DNA of 64,000 nucleotides from Hyalangium gracile (GTDB taxonomy: Bacteria > Myxococcota > Myxococcia > Myxococcales > Myxococcaceae). Position numbers and translations under genes: made by a program. Positions 17,986 to 27,470 of the stretch are shown here, piece after piece; the stretch's first letter is position 1, and every line of letters starts with the position of its first letter. The DNA lies in contig NZ_JAHXBG010000008.1 in NCBI RefSeq assembly GCF_020103725.1, positions 310,001 through 374,000 of the forward strand, given 5' to 3'. The notes beneath the pieces were generated by a model. The model was not told the DNA's origin. It worked only from the letters and a program-made list of their open reading frames with translations, and searched no databases.

Positions 17986-19503
17986 ATGGGCCTCATGTGG
18001 CAGCTTCGAAGGCGGTTCTGGGATGGACTGGCAGTCCTCAAATATCGCTACAACAAGCCGGCGGAGATCCCCATCCCCCAGGGCGATGGACAGCAACTGA
18101 AGGCCGTGAGCTTTGAGAGCGCATTCCCCGGGATCCCGATACCCAACATCCTTGTCGCTGACTCTGTCCCCAAGGACGAGGCCTCGCGCCTGAAGTACCT
18201 GTTCTACCAGGCGCAGGTGGCGCTGTACTCGCTGTTCCCCCCGATGCAGGAAGGGCTGCCGCCGGTTGATCCGGATCCGCAGCGGGCACTCGACGACGCC
18301 TATACCCCCGCGCATCGGAAGTGCTTTCCTGCCCCCATCCTGCCCAATGACTACCGGGGTGACATCGACCTGGGGCACCTCGCGATCGCGAGCCCATATG
18401 CCTGCTATCTCGAGCGGGCCCCCGAAGGGGGCTTCCAGTGGGACCTGCGCAAGCTCGATCGCTACGAACTCCACGATGGGCTGCGCCGGTTGGGTGTGCG
18501 CGTCCTGTTCACGTTGGACTCGCGGAACCGGCGGCTGCGTCCTACCCGGATCGACTCCGAGCTCGGCACGAGCCGGCCGGGTGACGCGCACTGGCAGCTC
18601 TCGCAGAAGCTCGCGCTGTGCGCGGCCACGACGCACCTGTCCTTGGTGCGCCATTTCAACTGGGTTCACCTGGCCGTGGGCGGCCCGCTCGCCATCGCTA
18701 CCCGTAACAACCTCGGCGCGCGGCATCCCGTGATGCGGCTGCTCTGGCCACACATCTACGGCACGCAGTACAGCAATCAGATCGTCACCCTGGGGCAGAT
18801 GGCCAGGGGAGGGGACTTCGAGACCATCTTCAGCTTCACCCATGCGGGCATGTGCAAGCTGTTCAGCGACACCTACGCGGAGTACGACGCGGTGGTCCTC
18901 TCCCCTGGGCTGGAGGCGGAACAAAAGGGTGTCAGGGATGCAGGCTTCGATACGCCGGCGCTGGACAGCCGCATGGCGTACTTCGAACTGATGCGGCAGC
19001 ATGCTCTGCGCTATCTTCGCATCTACTATGCCTCGGATGAGCAGCTCCGTGAGGACACGAGCCTTCGGGCCTGGATCACCGAGCTCGGGACGCTGATCCC
19101 TGGTGGCATCCACAAGCTGCTTGGAGACGCGCTCACCCTCGAGAGCGCCGCGCGGCTGATCGGGGCTTTCCTCTATCTTGAGACCGTCGAGCACGAGATC
19201 GTCGGGAGCGGTGTCTGGAACTATCAACTGTGGACCCAGGTCCAGCCCGTGCGGATGTATAAAAATGGGCACCGAGAGCCACTCGACGTCTACCAGCGGC
19301 TGATCAATGCTAACTTCAACCTGAACGTGCATCGCAGGCAGCTGCTGGCCGACTTCTCCTATCTGGCATTGGACACAGCGGGCGCCGCCGCCTTCCAGGC
19401 CTTTCGCAAGGAGCTCGAGGAGCTACAGGTCCGGATGTCCGAGGAGCCCGCCGGCCGCTGGATGATCTACCCTGAGATGCTCAAAGCAAACATCAACGCC
19501 TGA
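17986..19503 (+). CDS. Lipoxygenase family protein
   Basis: 505 residues; the ATG at 17986 follows CAGGAG. The iron-ligand region reads THLSLVRHFNWVHLAVGG, with His223 and His228 spaced five apart as in lipoxygenases. It continues into NNLGARHPVMRLLWPHIYGT, the conserved HP...LL.PH block. The third ligand is probably His403 in TVEHEIVGSGVWNYQLW; the Asn usually four residues later is Gly407. The chain ends in Ala rather than the usual Ile or Val. At 505 residues it is short, like other bacterial lipoxygenases. It would make fatty-acid hydroperoxides from polyunsaturated fatty acids. The altered ligand positions leave activity, or metal choice, uncertain. It lies 81 bp after the dioxygenase gene. 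Confidence 0.8.
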   Translation: MGLMWQLRRRFWDGLAVLKYRYNKPAEIPIPQGDGQQLKAVSFESAFPGIPIPNILVADSVPKDEASRLKYLFYQAQVALYSLFPPMQEGLPPVDPDPQRALDDAYTPAHRKCFPAPILPNDYRGDIDLGHLAIASPYACYLERAPEGGFQWDLRKLDRYELHDGLRRLGVRVLFTLDSRNRRLRPTRIDSELGTSRPGDAHWQLSQKLALCAATTHLSLVRHFNWVHLAVGGPLAIATRNNLGARHPVMRLLWPHIYGTQYSNQIVTLGQMARGGDFETIFSFTHAGMCKLFSDTYAEYDAVVLSPGLEAEQKGVRDAGFDTPALDSRMAYFELMRQHALRYLRIYYASDEQLREDTSLRAWITELGTLIPGGIHKLLGDALTLESAARLIGAFLYLETVEHEIVGSGVWNYQLWTQVQPVRMYKNGHREPLDVYQRLINANFNLNVHRRQLLADFSYLALDTAGAAAFQAFRKELEELQVRMSEEPAGRWMIYPEMLKANINA

Positions 19504-19533
19504 GGCCGGGCCCAGGCCCCTGGAGCTCCGAGG

Positions 19534-20346
19534 ATGGGACGTGCAACGAACCTGTTCGCCGCGCCGAGGATTGCATGGCCCACCCTGGCGGTCTTCGCGA
19601 GCTCTTGCGCGCTGTGGCTGCTCGCCCTCTGGGGGGCAGCGAGCAGCCGTGCACCGGCCATGCTGACCGTGCCCATGGCGGCGTTGGCGGCGTATACCGC
19701 CTTCACGCCGCTGCACGAGGCGGTACACCGCTCGATTGCACGTTCGCCCCGCCTGAATGAAGCGGTCGGCTGGATCTCGGCGCTCCTGCTGCTCGCGCCC
19801 TTGCCGATTGCGAGACACTTCCACCTCCAGCACCACAGGTTCACGAATGATCCCGAGCGTGATCCCGACGCCTGGAGTGGCCTGGGGCCTGCGTGGCTGC
19901 TGCCGCTGCGGTGGGCCACCCAGGACCTTCACTACTACCGGCTGTTCCTGCTATCGCTCCGGACGCTGGAGCCCCGGACACTGATTGAGAGCCTCGCTGC
20001 CTCCGGACTGGTGCTGGGGTTGCTCACGGTCGGCTGGTTGCATGGCCATGGCGGGCTCGTGCTGCTCCAGGTCATCCTGCCAGCCCGGCTCGCCATCCTG
20101 ATCCTGGCCTTCAGCTTCGATTATCTGCCCCACTTTCCATACAGCGCCACGGCAGCGCAGGATCGATACCGCACGACGCGTGTCTTCGACAGCGCACTGC
20201 TGAACATTCTCCTGCTTGGGCAGGCCTATCACCTCATCCACCACCTCTACCCGGCGGTTCCCTTCTACCGGTATCGCGCGCTGTGGAAGCACCAGCGGGC
20301 AAGGCTCCTGGCACGTGGTGTCCACATCAGGTCCGCCGCCCGTTAG
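19534..20346 (+). CDS. Membrane fatty-acid desaturase / hydroxylase
   Basis: 270 residues with about four to six membrane segments and the three histidine boxes of the membrane di-iron family: HEAVH (61-65), HFHLQHH (95-101) and HLIHH (233-237). The short size and box pattern are closest to CrtR-like beta-carotene hydroxylases and small acyl-lipid desaturases. It lies 30 bp after the lipoxygenase and ends by overlapping the convergent kinase gene by 4 bp. In this setting it may supply unsaturated fatty acids to the oxygenases or modify their products; carotenoid hydroxylation is the main alternative. Confidence 0.8.
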   Translation: MGRATNLFAAPRIAWPTLAVFASSCALWLLALWGAASSRAPAMLTVPMAALAAYTAFTPLHEAVHRSIARSPRLNEAVGWISALLLLAPLPIARHFHLQHHRFTNDPERDPDAWSGLGPAWLLPLRWATQDLHYYRLFLLSLRTLEPRTLIESLAASGLVLGLLTVGWLHGHGGLVLLQVILPARLAILILAFSFDYLPHFPYSATAAQDRYRTTRVFDSALLNILLLGQAYHLIHHLYPAVPFYRYRALWKHQRARLLARGVHIRSAAR

Positions 20347-23300
20347 GCCACCAGATGGCCAGGGGGAGCCGCAGGGAGGGAGACGATGAACTCGGCGAAG
20401 AGCCCTTCCTCGGATTCCAGACGGAGCTCCCCCCCAAGAGAGATGACGACGATGTCGTGGCAGATGGACAGCCCCAGGCCGGTACCTTCCCCCGGTGGCT
20501 TGGTCGTGAAGAAAGGCGTGAAGAGCTTGTCATGAACGCCCTTTGGCACGCCGTCGCCGTTGTCGCGGACGCGGATCTCCAAGGCATCGCCTGTCCAGCG
20601 CGTGGACACCTTGACCTGGGGCTCGGCTGAAGCCCCGAGCCGCTGGGCTTTCACGTGGGCGGCATAGCAGGCGTTGTCCACAAGGTTGAGGATGACACGG
20701 CGGATATCCTCTGGCGCCAGCAGCAGCGGAGGAGCAGCCGGGTCAAAGGAGGCCTCGATAGGGACGTGGACTGGAGGGCTCTTGGCGCGCAAGCTGTGGT
20801 GGACGAAGCGGATGATCTCCTCCACCAATGGGTTGATGTGGGTGAGCTGCGGCTCCCCGCGCTGATTGCGCGCGTGCTGCAGCATCCCATGGATGATGTT
20901 GCTGGCACGCAGCCCGTGCTCGCGTACCCTCGAGGAGTTATCCAGCAGTTCCTCCAGGGCGGCTTCGAGCCTCTTCCACTGCGCCAGGGATGGCACCTGC
21001 GAACCGCTGAGCTCCTCGCGTAGCTCCTGCATCAGCTCAATCGAGCTTTCGGAGAAGTTGTTCACGAAGTTCAGCGGGTTCCTCAGCTCGTGGGCGATAC
21101 CTGCCGTGAGCGCTCCTAGAGACGCGAGCTTCTCCTGGGTGACGATCCGCAACTGCATGGACTTGAGGGTCTCGAGGGTACTCTGCAACTGGGTGTTCTT
21201 CTGACGAAGCTCATCGGTACGCTCGTGAACCCTCTGCTCGAGGGTATGGCTGTACTCTTCGAGCTTGCGGTAGAGCCCGGCATTCTCAATGGAGATGGCG
21301 GCCTGAGCCGAGAGCATGCTGAGCACTTCCAGCCTGCTTGCGTTGAAGGCGCTGGGGGTGAGGTTGTTCTCCAGGTAGAAGAGGCCAACGATCTGGCGGC
21401 GATGAAGGATGGGGGCGCAGAGCACGGAGCGGATGTTGAGACGCTTGATGTAGGGGTCTACGTGAAAGACCTCATGGGAGGAGGCGTCATCGAGGAGCAC
21501 GTGGGTGCCAGTCCTCAGCACCTGCTGGGCGACAGCCAGGCAGAGTGCGCCGCTCTGGGCCAGAGGCTGGAAGGGAACCAGCGGGCCGCTGTGGCTGCCC
21601 ACCTCGCCCAGGGCTTCGACGAAGAAGTCCTCGCCACGCTTGAGCACCAGCACCCCCCGCTGCGCTCCAGCGCTCTCCATGACGATCTGGATGAGATTGG
21701 CGACGAGCTGGGGAAAGAGCAGCTCGCTGGAGATGGCCTGCGAGGCCTTCATCAGCGAGCTCACGTCGAGCGTCTCTCCGAGGGCTTCCGAACTGGAGGG
21801 GGAGGATGCCGCTTGTTCCTGGCCGGAGAGCCGCTGGAAGGGGAGGGCACGCTGGGCCCGGGTGCTCCAGCGCTTGAGCGAGCTGCTCCACGTACGGAGA
21901 AAGGAGGCCTGCTCCATCGCCAACAGGTGGACCTTGCTGGAGGCTCCCCACCGTTCGTAAGCGTCCAGCGCATCGAGCAGGTATACGAGAGCCTTGGAGT
22001 GATGGCCCTGGTCCGCGTGGAACCGGAAGGCCAGCTCGTTGGCAAGCGCTTCCATGTTGAGGAACTCGCTGGTGCGGGCCGCGGCGATGGCCCGGCCGTA
22101 CTCCCCGGCGATGGCTTCGGGGTCCTGTCTCTTCACGCGTGCGAGCTCCGCGCTGGCCAGCAGGTGGCTGGGCGCGAAGTTCTCCGGGACGCGGCGAGCG
22201 CATTTCTCGAGGTAGGCGAGGTGCTGTTCCATGAGCTCGAGCAGCTCCTTCTTCTTCGCCTCGGTGGCACCCGGGAACGCCGCGGCCGCGCTCAAGACAT
22301 GCAAGAGGGCATGCAAGGTCAGGTTGAAGAGGCCGGCGTAGAAGGGCAGAAGTGGGATGGCCTTCGTGGTCTCCGTCAGTGCATGCTCTGCTTGGCCGAG
22401 GAAGTAGTATTGGGCGGCATTGCTCAAATGCAGCGTCACCTGGGCCAGTTGCGATGGGCTCTTCTCATCACACTCTGGCACCTGCTCATTGGAGCCGATC
22501 AGCGCTTGCAGCGCCCGGTGCAGGTACACGCTCACGGCGAGGGATACCATGTCCTTGGTCCTCTCGATGGACTCCATGAGCTTGCGGTTCTCCTCCAGAA
22601 TTTCCGGCAGGGCATCTCCCATGCAGAAGCGCCGCCACAGCAGGACCAGCATGCAATCCCTTGCGTGAACCCAGTCCCCAAGTTCCAGCGAGTTGCGATG
22701 CGCCTCCGTGAGGTCCGCATTCGCGGCCCGCACGCTGTGGGTCCAGTGGTCAATGAAGCCTGCACGCACGTAACGGATGCGTGAGAGCATCATGGGATCC
22801 TGAAGGTGCGAGGCCAGTCCGGTGGCGAGCTGGCCAAACTCCCAGCCAGTGTCTGGCTCATCAAGAACAGCTACCAGGAAAATCCCGTAGGTGACGTAGC
22901 CAAAGGGAGAGAGCCGGCTGTTGCCGTGTTCCAGCGAGAGCTTGACACTGCGAAGCACGACCAGGGCGAAGAGCACCTGATTGCAGCGGTAGGCCGCGGT
23001 CTGCATGTCGGCGAGCAGGCTGACGGCCATCTCTACGCGCGGGTCGCTCGTCCGGGGAATGTCCAGCAGGCCGGCCAACCTGCGGCCGCCGAGCTGGCTC
23101 ATCACCGCTTGCAGTTCCGCGGCAATCATCGATTGATCAGGGGACACGGGGAGCTCAATCCCCAGGAGACGCAGCCCTTCAAGGCCAAGTTCCAGTGCTC
23201 GATCGTACTGGCCAGACAGGGCAGTGAGGAGGGCCTGCAGGGAATGAATGCCCGCACGCTGCACCGGGGTCCGGGCCTGAGCAAGCAGTGCGGAGAAGAT

Positions 23301-25748
23301 GGACCGGGCCACCTCGAACTCGCCGGCCAGATAGCTGGCCTCGGCCAGCTCCATCTGGAGCGCGAAGGCCAGCTCGTGCTCGCGCTCCCGCGCATCCGGT
23401 GGGAGCAGCAAGCTGCCCGTCCGAAAGAGCTCGCAAGCGGTGCGGTACGCGCCCGCGGTCTTTGCGCGGCGGCCCGCCTTGAGATGAAGGCCCGCCAGTT
23501 CGAGGCGCAGCGGAGGGGAATCGATCAGGTGGGGAGCATGGCCGAGATGCGGAAGAATCGAGAACACCCGCTCCTCCAGTGTCCCCCGGCCGCGAGCATC
23601 CTCGAGCAGGCGCAACCCTATTCGCACATGGCGCTCGGCGCGTTCTGCTCGAGGGATGAGCGAATATGCGGCCTGGCGAACCTTGTCATGCAAGAAGCGT
23701 AGAGGCACCTCCAGGTCGGCGGGAGGGCTTACTCCCTGGGGATCCAGCAGCAGATAGTCCCTGCTGAGGGGCAGCACCAACCCGCGCTCGATGGCGCTCC
23801 AGAGCGCGCGCGCTGTTTCCGTACTCGAGGTGCCCTGCGCCACGGCCAGCTCCCGGAAACCGAAGGTGGCTTCCAGACAGGCAGCGGCCTGCAGGAGAGC
23901 CCCCGTTTCCGCAGGCAGTTGCTGGATCTCCGCAGCCATCAGATCGGCCACGTCATCCGGGATCTCGCTGGCTTCGAGCTGCGTCAGGTCCCATCCCCAC
24001 TGGCCGCTGTGAGCGTGGAAGTGCAGCATTCCTTTTTCATGAAGAAAGCGGAGGAATGCCTTGACGGCGAAGGGGTTGCCGCTCGTCCTGGAATGAATGA
24101 ACCGGCCGAGCTCCAGCGCACGCTGGGGGTCTGCCGCGGTGGCCTCTCGTACCATTCGTGAGACCTCCTCGGGGCCTAGCGGCATGAGGTGGAGCTGGGT
24201 CAGAGGGGCGTTGGCGGCGCGCAGTTCCTCCAGCATGAGTGTCAAGGGGTGCGTTTGGGAAACCTCCGCATCGCGGTAGGCCCCCACCAGCAGAAGGGAT
24301 GAGTTCCCTGAATTGTGAACGAGCGTTTGCACCCATGAGAGAGTGCTGCTGTCGGCCCACTGCAGATCGTCCAGGAAGAGGATGAGTGGGCGTCCAGGAG
24401 CAGCAAACGCCTGAAGTGCCCGTGTGAGTGTCAAGGCAAGTCGATTCTTGGACTGATCAGGCGGGAGCGGAATGGGGGGCGGCTGTTCGCCCAGCAACGG
24501 GCGCATCTCCGGAACCGCTTCAGCCAACACAGGGACGTTGCCTCCCAGCAATTCCACGAGGCGTTGCCGGGCCTCCGCGCTCTCTCCCTGGCCCTCCATG
24601 AGGGGCTGGCGCGCCAGATGGCTCAGCGCCTGATGGAGCGCGTCGAAGGGGATCCCGCGGTGGAGTTGGTCGCATTTGCCCTCGGCGAACCGACCCTTGC
24701 TGGCTGCGGCCGCCCGGTGGAGCTCATTCACAAGCGAGGACTTGCCAATGCCCGCGGAGCCGGTGATCAGCAGCAGTTGGTAACAGCCTGCAGCGGCACG
24801 CGAGTGCGTCTCCATGAGCAGGGCCACATCCGATGCGCGCCCGTAGAGTCCCTGGGGGAGGCGGAAGGCATGGGAGCGATCCGCGGCACCGAGCGGAAAG
24901 GGCGTGATCTGGCTCCGCTCTCGGAGTTGGCGCCGGCACTCCTCCAGGTCGGCGATGAGCCCCTGGGTGCTCTGGTATCGGGCATCCGGATCCTTGGAGA
25001 GCAATTTGAGCACGATGGCCGCCAGAGGCTCTGGCAGTTCTGGCGCGAAGTCTCGTGGGGAAGGTGCTAGCTGGGCGAGATGTGCGTGGAGCAACTCCAG
25101 AGGGGTGCTCGCGGGGAAGGCACGGCGGCCCGTGAGCATTTCGAAGAAGGTGGCGCCCAGGGCATAGAAGTCCGCACGGGAGTCCACACTCCGGTTCATG
25201 CGCCCCGTCTGCTCTGGCGCCATATAGGCCAACGTCCCCACCAGCCTGGAGGGGCTCTCGGGAGTGGCAGTCTCCGTGGCGATCGCCGCCGAGAGGGAGA
25301 AGTCAGCGATTTTCACCACGCGGATGTCAGGATTGACGATGAGATTCTGCGGCTTGATATCCTTGTGAATGACGCCTTGGCGGTGGATGTGGCCCAGTGC
25401 TTCGCTGATACACAAGGCGAACTCGAGAAAGGTGTTCACATCCAGTGGACCGCGCTCATCCAGCAGCTGGCGCATGGAGGAGCCACCAAAGTCCTCCAGG
25501 ACAAGCGCTATCCTCCCGCCAGGGAACTCCTCCAGGCCCAGGGCACGGACGATGCCATCACCTTCGACGCGGCGGGTGATAGTGTATTCGCGGCGCAATT
25601 CGAGGGTACGGCGCCGATCGAGGCCATGATCCGGGGGGAACTTGAGGATGACAGGGCAATTGTCCTCGCGACGAGTGGCCCGGACGAGCGTGGAGCGTGC
25701 GCTTTCGTGGAGTGTCTGGTGGAGAGTGTAACCCGGCCAGTGTGCCAT
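20343..25748 (-). CDS. Trifunctional Ser/Thr kinase - ATPase - sensor histidine kinase
   Basis: 1801 residues. Ser/Thr kinase at about 1-275 (Lys36 in PVILKFP, HKDIKPQNLIV at 128-138, with DFS instead of DFG at 149-151). An AAA/STAND-type ATPase follows, with Walker A GSAGIGKSSLVNE at about 330-342 and LILFLDDLQWADSS as Walker B. A long helical, TPR-like scaffold comes next, then a GAF domain (LVANLIQIVMESAGAQRGVL), a HisKA helix with the phospho-His in GIAHELRNPLNFVNN and a HATPase domain (NLVDNACYAA, FTPFFTTKPPGEGTGLGLS). No receiver or DNA-binding domain is present, so a partner regulator is needed. The ATG at 25748 begins MAHWPGYTLHQTLHES as in relatives; a TTG at 25868 would add 40 residues. 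Confidence 0.85.
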   Translation of the reverse strand: MAHWPGYTLHQTLHESARSTLVRATRREDNCPVILKFPPDHGLDRRRTLELRREYTITRRVEGDGIVRALGLEEFPGGRIALVLEDFGGSSMRQLLDERGPLDVNTFLEFALCISEALGHIHRQGVIHKDIKPQNLIVNPDIRVVKIADFSLSAAIATETATPESPSRLVGTLAYMAPEQTGRMNRSVDSRADFYALGATFFEMLTGRRAFPASTPLELLHAHLAQLAPSPRDFAPELPEPLAAIVLKLLSKDPDARYQSTQGLIADLEECRRQLRERSQITPFPLGAADRSHAFRLPQGLYGRASDVALLMETHSRAAAGCYQLLLITGSAGIGKSSLVNELHRAAAASKGRFAEGKCDQLHRGIPFDALHQALSHLARQPLMEGQGESAEARQRLVELLGGNVPVLAEAVPEMRPLLGEQPPPIPLPPDQSKNRLALTLTRALQAFAAPGRPLILFLDDLQWADSSTLSWVQTLVHNSGNSSLLLVGAYRDAEVSQTHPLTLMLEELRAANAPLTQLHLMPLGPEEVSRMVREATAADPQRALELGRFIHSRTSGNPFAVKAFLRFLHEKGMLHFHAHSGQWGWDLTQLEASEIPDDVADLMAAEIQQLPAETGALLQAAACLEATFGFRELAVAQGTSSTETARALWSAIERGLVLPLSRDYLLLDPQGVSPPADLEVPLRFLHDKVRQAAYSLIPRAERAERHVRIGLRLLEDARGRGTLEERVFSILPHLGHAPHLIDSPPLRLELAGLHLKAGRRAKTAGAYRTACELFRTGSLLLPPDAREREHELAFALQMELAEASYLAGEFEVARSIFSALLAQARTPVQRAGIHSLQALLTALSGQYDRALELGLEGLRLLGIELPVSPDQSMIAAELQAVMSQLGGRRLAGLLDIPRTSDPRVEMAVSLLADMQTAAYRCNQVLFALVVLRSVKLSLEHGNSRLSPFGYVTYGIFLVAVLDEPDTGWEFGQLATGLASHLQDPMMLSRIRYVRAGFIDHWTHSVRAANADLTEAHRNSLELGDWVHARDCMLVLLWRRFCMGDALPEILEENRKLMESIERTKDMVSLAVSVYLHRALQALIGSNEQVPECDEKSPSQLAQVTLHLSNAAQYYFLGQAEHALTETTKAIPLLPFYAGLFNLTLHALLHVLSAAAAFPGATEAKKKELLELMEQHLAYLEKCARRVPENFAPSHLLASAELARVKRQDPEAIAGEYGRAIAAARTSEFLNMEALANELAFRFHADQGHHSKALVYLLDALDAYERWGASSKVHLLAMEQASFLRTWSSSLKRWSTRAQRALPFQRLSGQEQAASSPSSSEALGETLDVSSLMKASQAISSELLFPQLVANLIQIVMESAGAQRGVLVLKRGEDFFVEALGEVGSHSGPLVPFQPLAQSGALCLAVAQQVLRTGTHVLLDDASSHEVFHVDPYIKRLNIRSVLCAPILHRRQIVGLFYLENNLTPSAFNASRLEVLSMLSAQAAISIENAGLYRKLEEYSHTLEQRVHERTDELRQKNTQLQSTLETLKSMQLRIVTQEKLASLGALTAGIAHELRNPLNFVNNFSESSIELMQELREELSGSQVPSLAQWKRLEAALEELLDNSSRVREHGLRASNIIHGMLQHARNQRGEPQLTHINPLVEEIIRFVHHSLRAKSPPVHVPIEASFDPAAPPLLLAPEDIRRVILNLVDNACYAAHVKAQRLGASAEPQVKVSTRWTGDALEIRVRDNGDGVPKGVHDKLFTPFFTTKPPGEGTGLGLSICHDIVVISLGGELRLESEEGLFAEFIVSLPAAPPGHLVA

Positions 25749-25916
25749 AAAGTTCTTAGCGGATCTGAGCCTGCGGACCGCATCGAGGAAGAAGGAATGG
25801 ACCGTCGCTGAGTCTAGTCGAAGTAGGGCCCGCTTTTCTTGGGATGAAGGGCCTTCGCCTGTCTTCAAGATTTCCTGTGCCTGGAGGGGAGGGCCTGGGT
25901 GACACTCACCGGATGA

Positions 25917-26042
25917 CTCGCGGGCTCGAACTTGAGCTTCGGCGCCCCGGCGAACATGGCGCGCATCGACTGCACGGCCCGCGCGTCCGATGAGCTGATT
26001 CCGTGCTTGATGACAGACATGCTGATCTCCATTCCTGCTAGT
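25917..26042 (-). pseudogene. Alpha/beta-hydrolase 5' fragment
   Basis: A start (MEISMSVIKHGISSSDARAV) and the following QSMRAMFAGAPKLKFEPAS resemble the beginning of a small alpha/beta-hydrolase (esterase) gene. After about 42 codons the similarity stops and no catalytic GxSxG or Asp/His is present. It abuts the 5' end of the giant kinase gene. It looks like a truncated relic from the same decayed cluster as the next two entries. Confidence 0.35.
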
Positions 26043-26079
26043 TCTGCCGCGCTGGCGGCGCGCTCTCGCGGAGTTGCTT

Positions 26080-26600
26080 TCACCACGTGATCAACGGGGA
26101 GCGATGCACCCAGGTGTCGTCGCGCACCTGGTCCAAGGCAAACCTCGCGACATCTGCTCTCGAGATGGTTCCGCCATGGAAGCTGGAGAGATCCGTGAGC
26201 GCGCGGATCGTGTCGCGGCTGGGCTTGTTGTTCAGGACGGAGGGGCGAACGAGGACCCAGTCGAGCCCGCTGTCTCTGACGAGGGCCTCCTGCCGATTCT
26301 TGTCGGCGTACACCTTGCGCAAGAGAAGCGGGAAGATCAGGTTGTCGAAAAGAAAGCCGCCGTGCCCCACACGGTCACCGGCGCCAATCCCTGTGATGCA
26401 GACCAGACGTGAGACTTGCTCGGTCTTCATCGCGCTCACGAGCGCCCGCGTCGCCGTCGAGAGAAGCGTCACCTCGCGGAACGGGCTGGCCGGCGTGCCA
26501 CTGCCTGGCTGACGATCAGGCGGCCGGTGCCGCCAGTCGCTCCAAGGACCAGTATCTTCGGTGGGGATGTCTGGATGGTGTCGGTTGCGGAATCTCGCAT
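26080..26600 (-). pseudogene. NAD(P)-binding (SDR/NmrA-type) oxidoreductase, internally deleted
   Basis: The start at 26600 reads MRDSATDTIQTSPPKILVLG, then ATGGTGRLIVSQAVAR, a Rossmann dinucleotide-binding motif, but meets a stop soon after. In the next frame TPASPFREVTLLSTATRALV continues as a normal family member to 26080 (VCITGIGAGD, WVLVRPSVL, SRADVARFALDQV). Roughly 40 codons between the Rossmann motif and TPASPF are missing and the frame is shifted at the join. The gene cannot make a complete enzyme unless this is an assembly error. Confidence 0.6.
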
Positions 26601-26667
26601 GGTAGCTACCTCGGAGAGAGGGACGCTTCCTCGGAGGCAGTCCCGTCGTTCATGTCCCTGGTGATGC

Positions 26668-26757
26668 TCAGAGCCGGCCCTCAGCGAGCAGTTCGCGGGT
26701 CCGCTTCAGCGTCGACAGCAAGGCGCTCTTGTAGCCCTTGGGTTTGTGTATGGCCTG
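26668..26757 (-). pseudogene. Short C-terminal coding remnant
   Basis: The minus-strand frame ending in TGA at 26668 reads AQAIHKPKGYKSALLSTLKR then TRELLAEGRL, with coding-like composition but no start. It lies between the NmrA-like gene and the broken oxidoreductase. Possibly the end of another deleted gene; the origin is not recognised. Confidence 0.25.
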
Positions 26758-26762
26758 TGCCC

Positions 26763-27470
26763 TCAGGCCGAGGTCGCGAGCTTCGAGGCGAAGTCGCGAT
26801 AGGAGCGCAGGGGACGGCCCAGGAGCACGGTCAGGCGCTCGACGTCGCCGGCCTCCGCGCCGGTCAGTGTATCGGGACCGACGACGTTGATCCGCTCGAG
26901 CGGGAGCGGCTCAGGGGCCTGCTCGCGGCGGATGAGCTCGATGGCTGCGATCTCGCCGAGGTCGCTTGCGTCGATCATGGCGAGGCCCTTGCTGCCGATG
27001 GGCATCGGGTAGACGCCGTATCCGAGCACGACGTCCTTGATCGTGAGCTCGTTGTCCATGAAGTAGGCCGGGCGCAGGATGGTGGCGTTGAAGCCCATCT
27101 GCTCGATCATCCGCTCGACGCCGAACTTGCCCGCGAAGTGCGGCACGTTCACGTAGCGGTCGCTGTGGAGCACCGACAGGTAGACGATCCGCTCGATGCC
27201 CGCCTGGCGGGCCAGGTTGAGCGCGATCAGCGCCTGCGTGAACTCATCGGGCACGACTGCGTTGAGCAGGAACAGGGTGGAGACACCCGCGAACGCGCCG
27301 CGGAGCGAGTCGACGTCGAGCAGGTCGCCCTGCACGACGGTGACGCCCGTCGGGAAGTGGGCCTTCGCGGTATCGCGGACGAGCGCGCGCACATCGGCGC
27401 CACGCTTCACGAGTTGATCGACAACCTGGCGGCCGACGGTGCCGGTTGCGGCAGTAACGAGGACGGTCAT
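26763..27470 (-). CDS. NmrA-like NAD(P)-binding protein, probably internally shortened
   Basis: 235 residues. The N-terminal Rossmann motif VLVTAATGTVGRQVVDQL (3-20) and the NmrA-type core (ALVRDTA, VVQGDLLDVDSL, RIVYLSVLHSDRYVNVPHFA, ATILRPAYFMDNE) are complete. After VVGPDTLTGA the chain jumps to EAGDVERLTVLLGRPLRSYR, which in relatives of about 285-290 residues comes some 50 residues later. An in-frame internal deletion is therefore likely, removing part of the C-terminal lobe. The ATG at 27470 has GGAG at the right distance. It is divergent from a LysR gene 104 bp away, which may control it. Confidence 0.65.
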   Translation of the reverse strand: MTVLVTAATGTVGRQVVDQLVKRGADVRALVRDTAKAHFPTGVTVVQGDLLDVDSLRGAFAGVSTLFLLNAVVPDEFTQALIALNLARQAGIERIVYLSVLHSDRYVNVPHFAGKFGVERMIEQMGFNATILRPAYFMDNELTIKDVVLGYGVYPMPIGSKGLAMIDASDLGEIAAIELIRREQAPEPLPLERINVVGPDTLTGAEAGDVERLTVLLGRPLRSYRDFASKLATSA

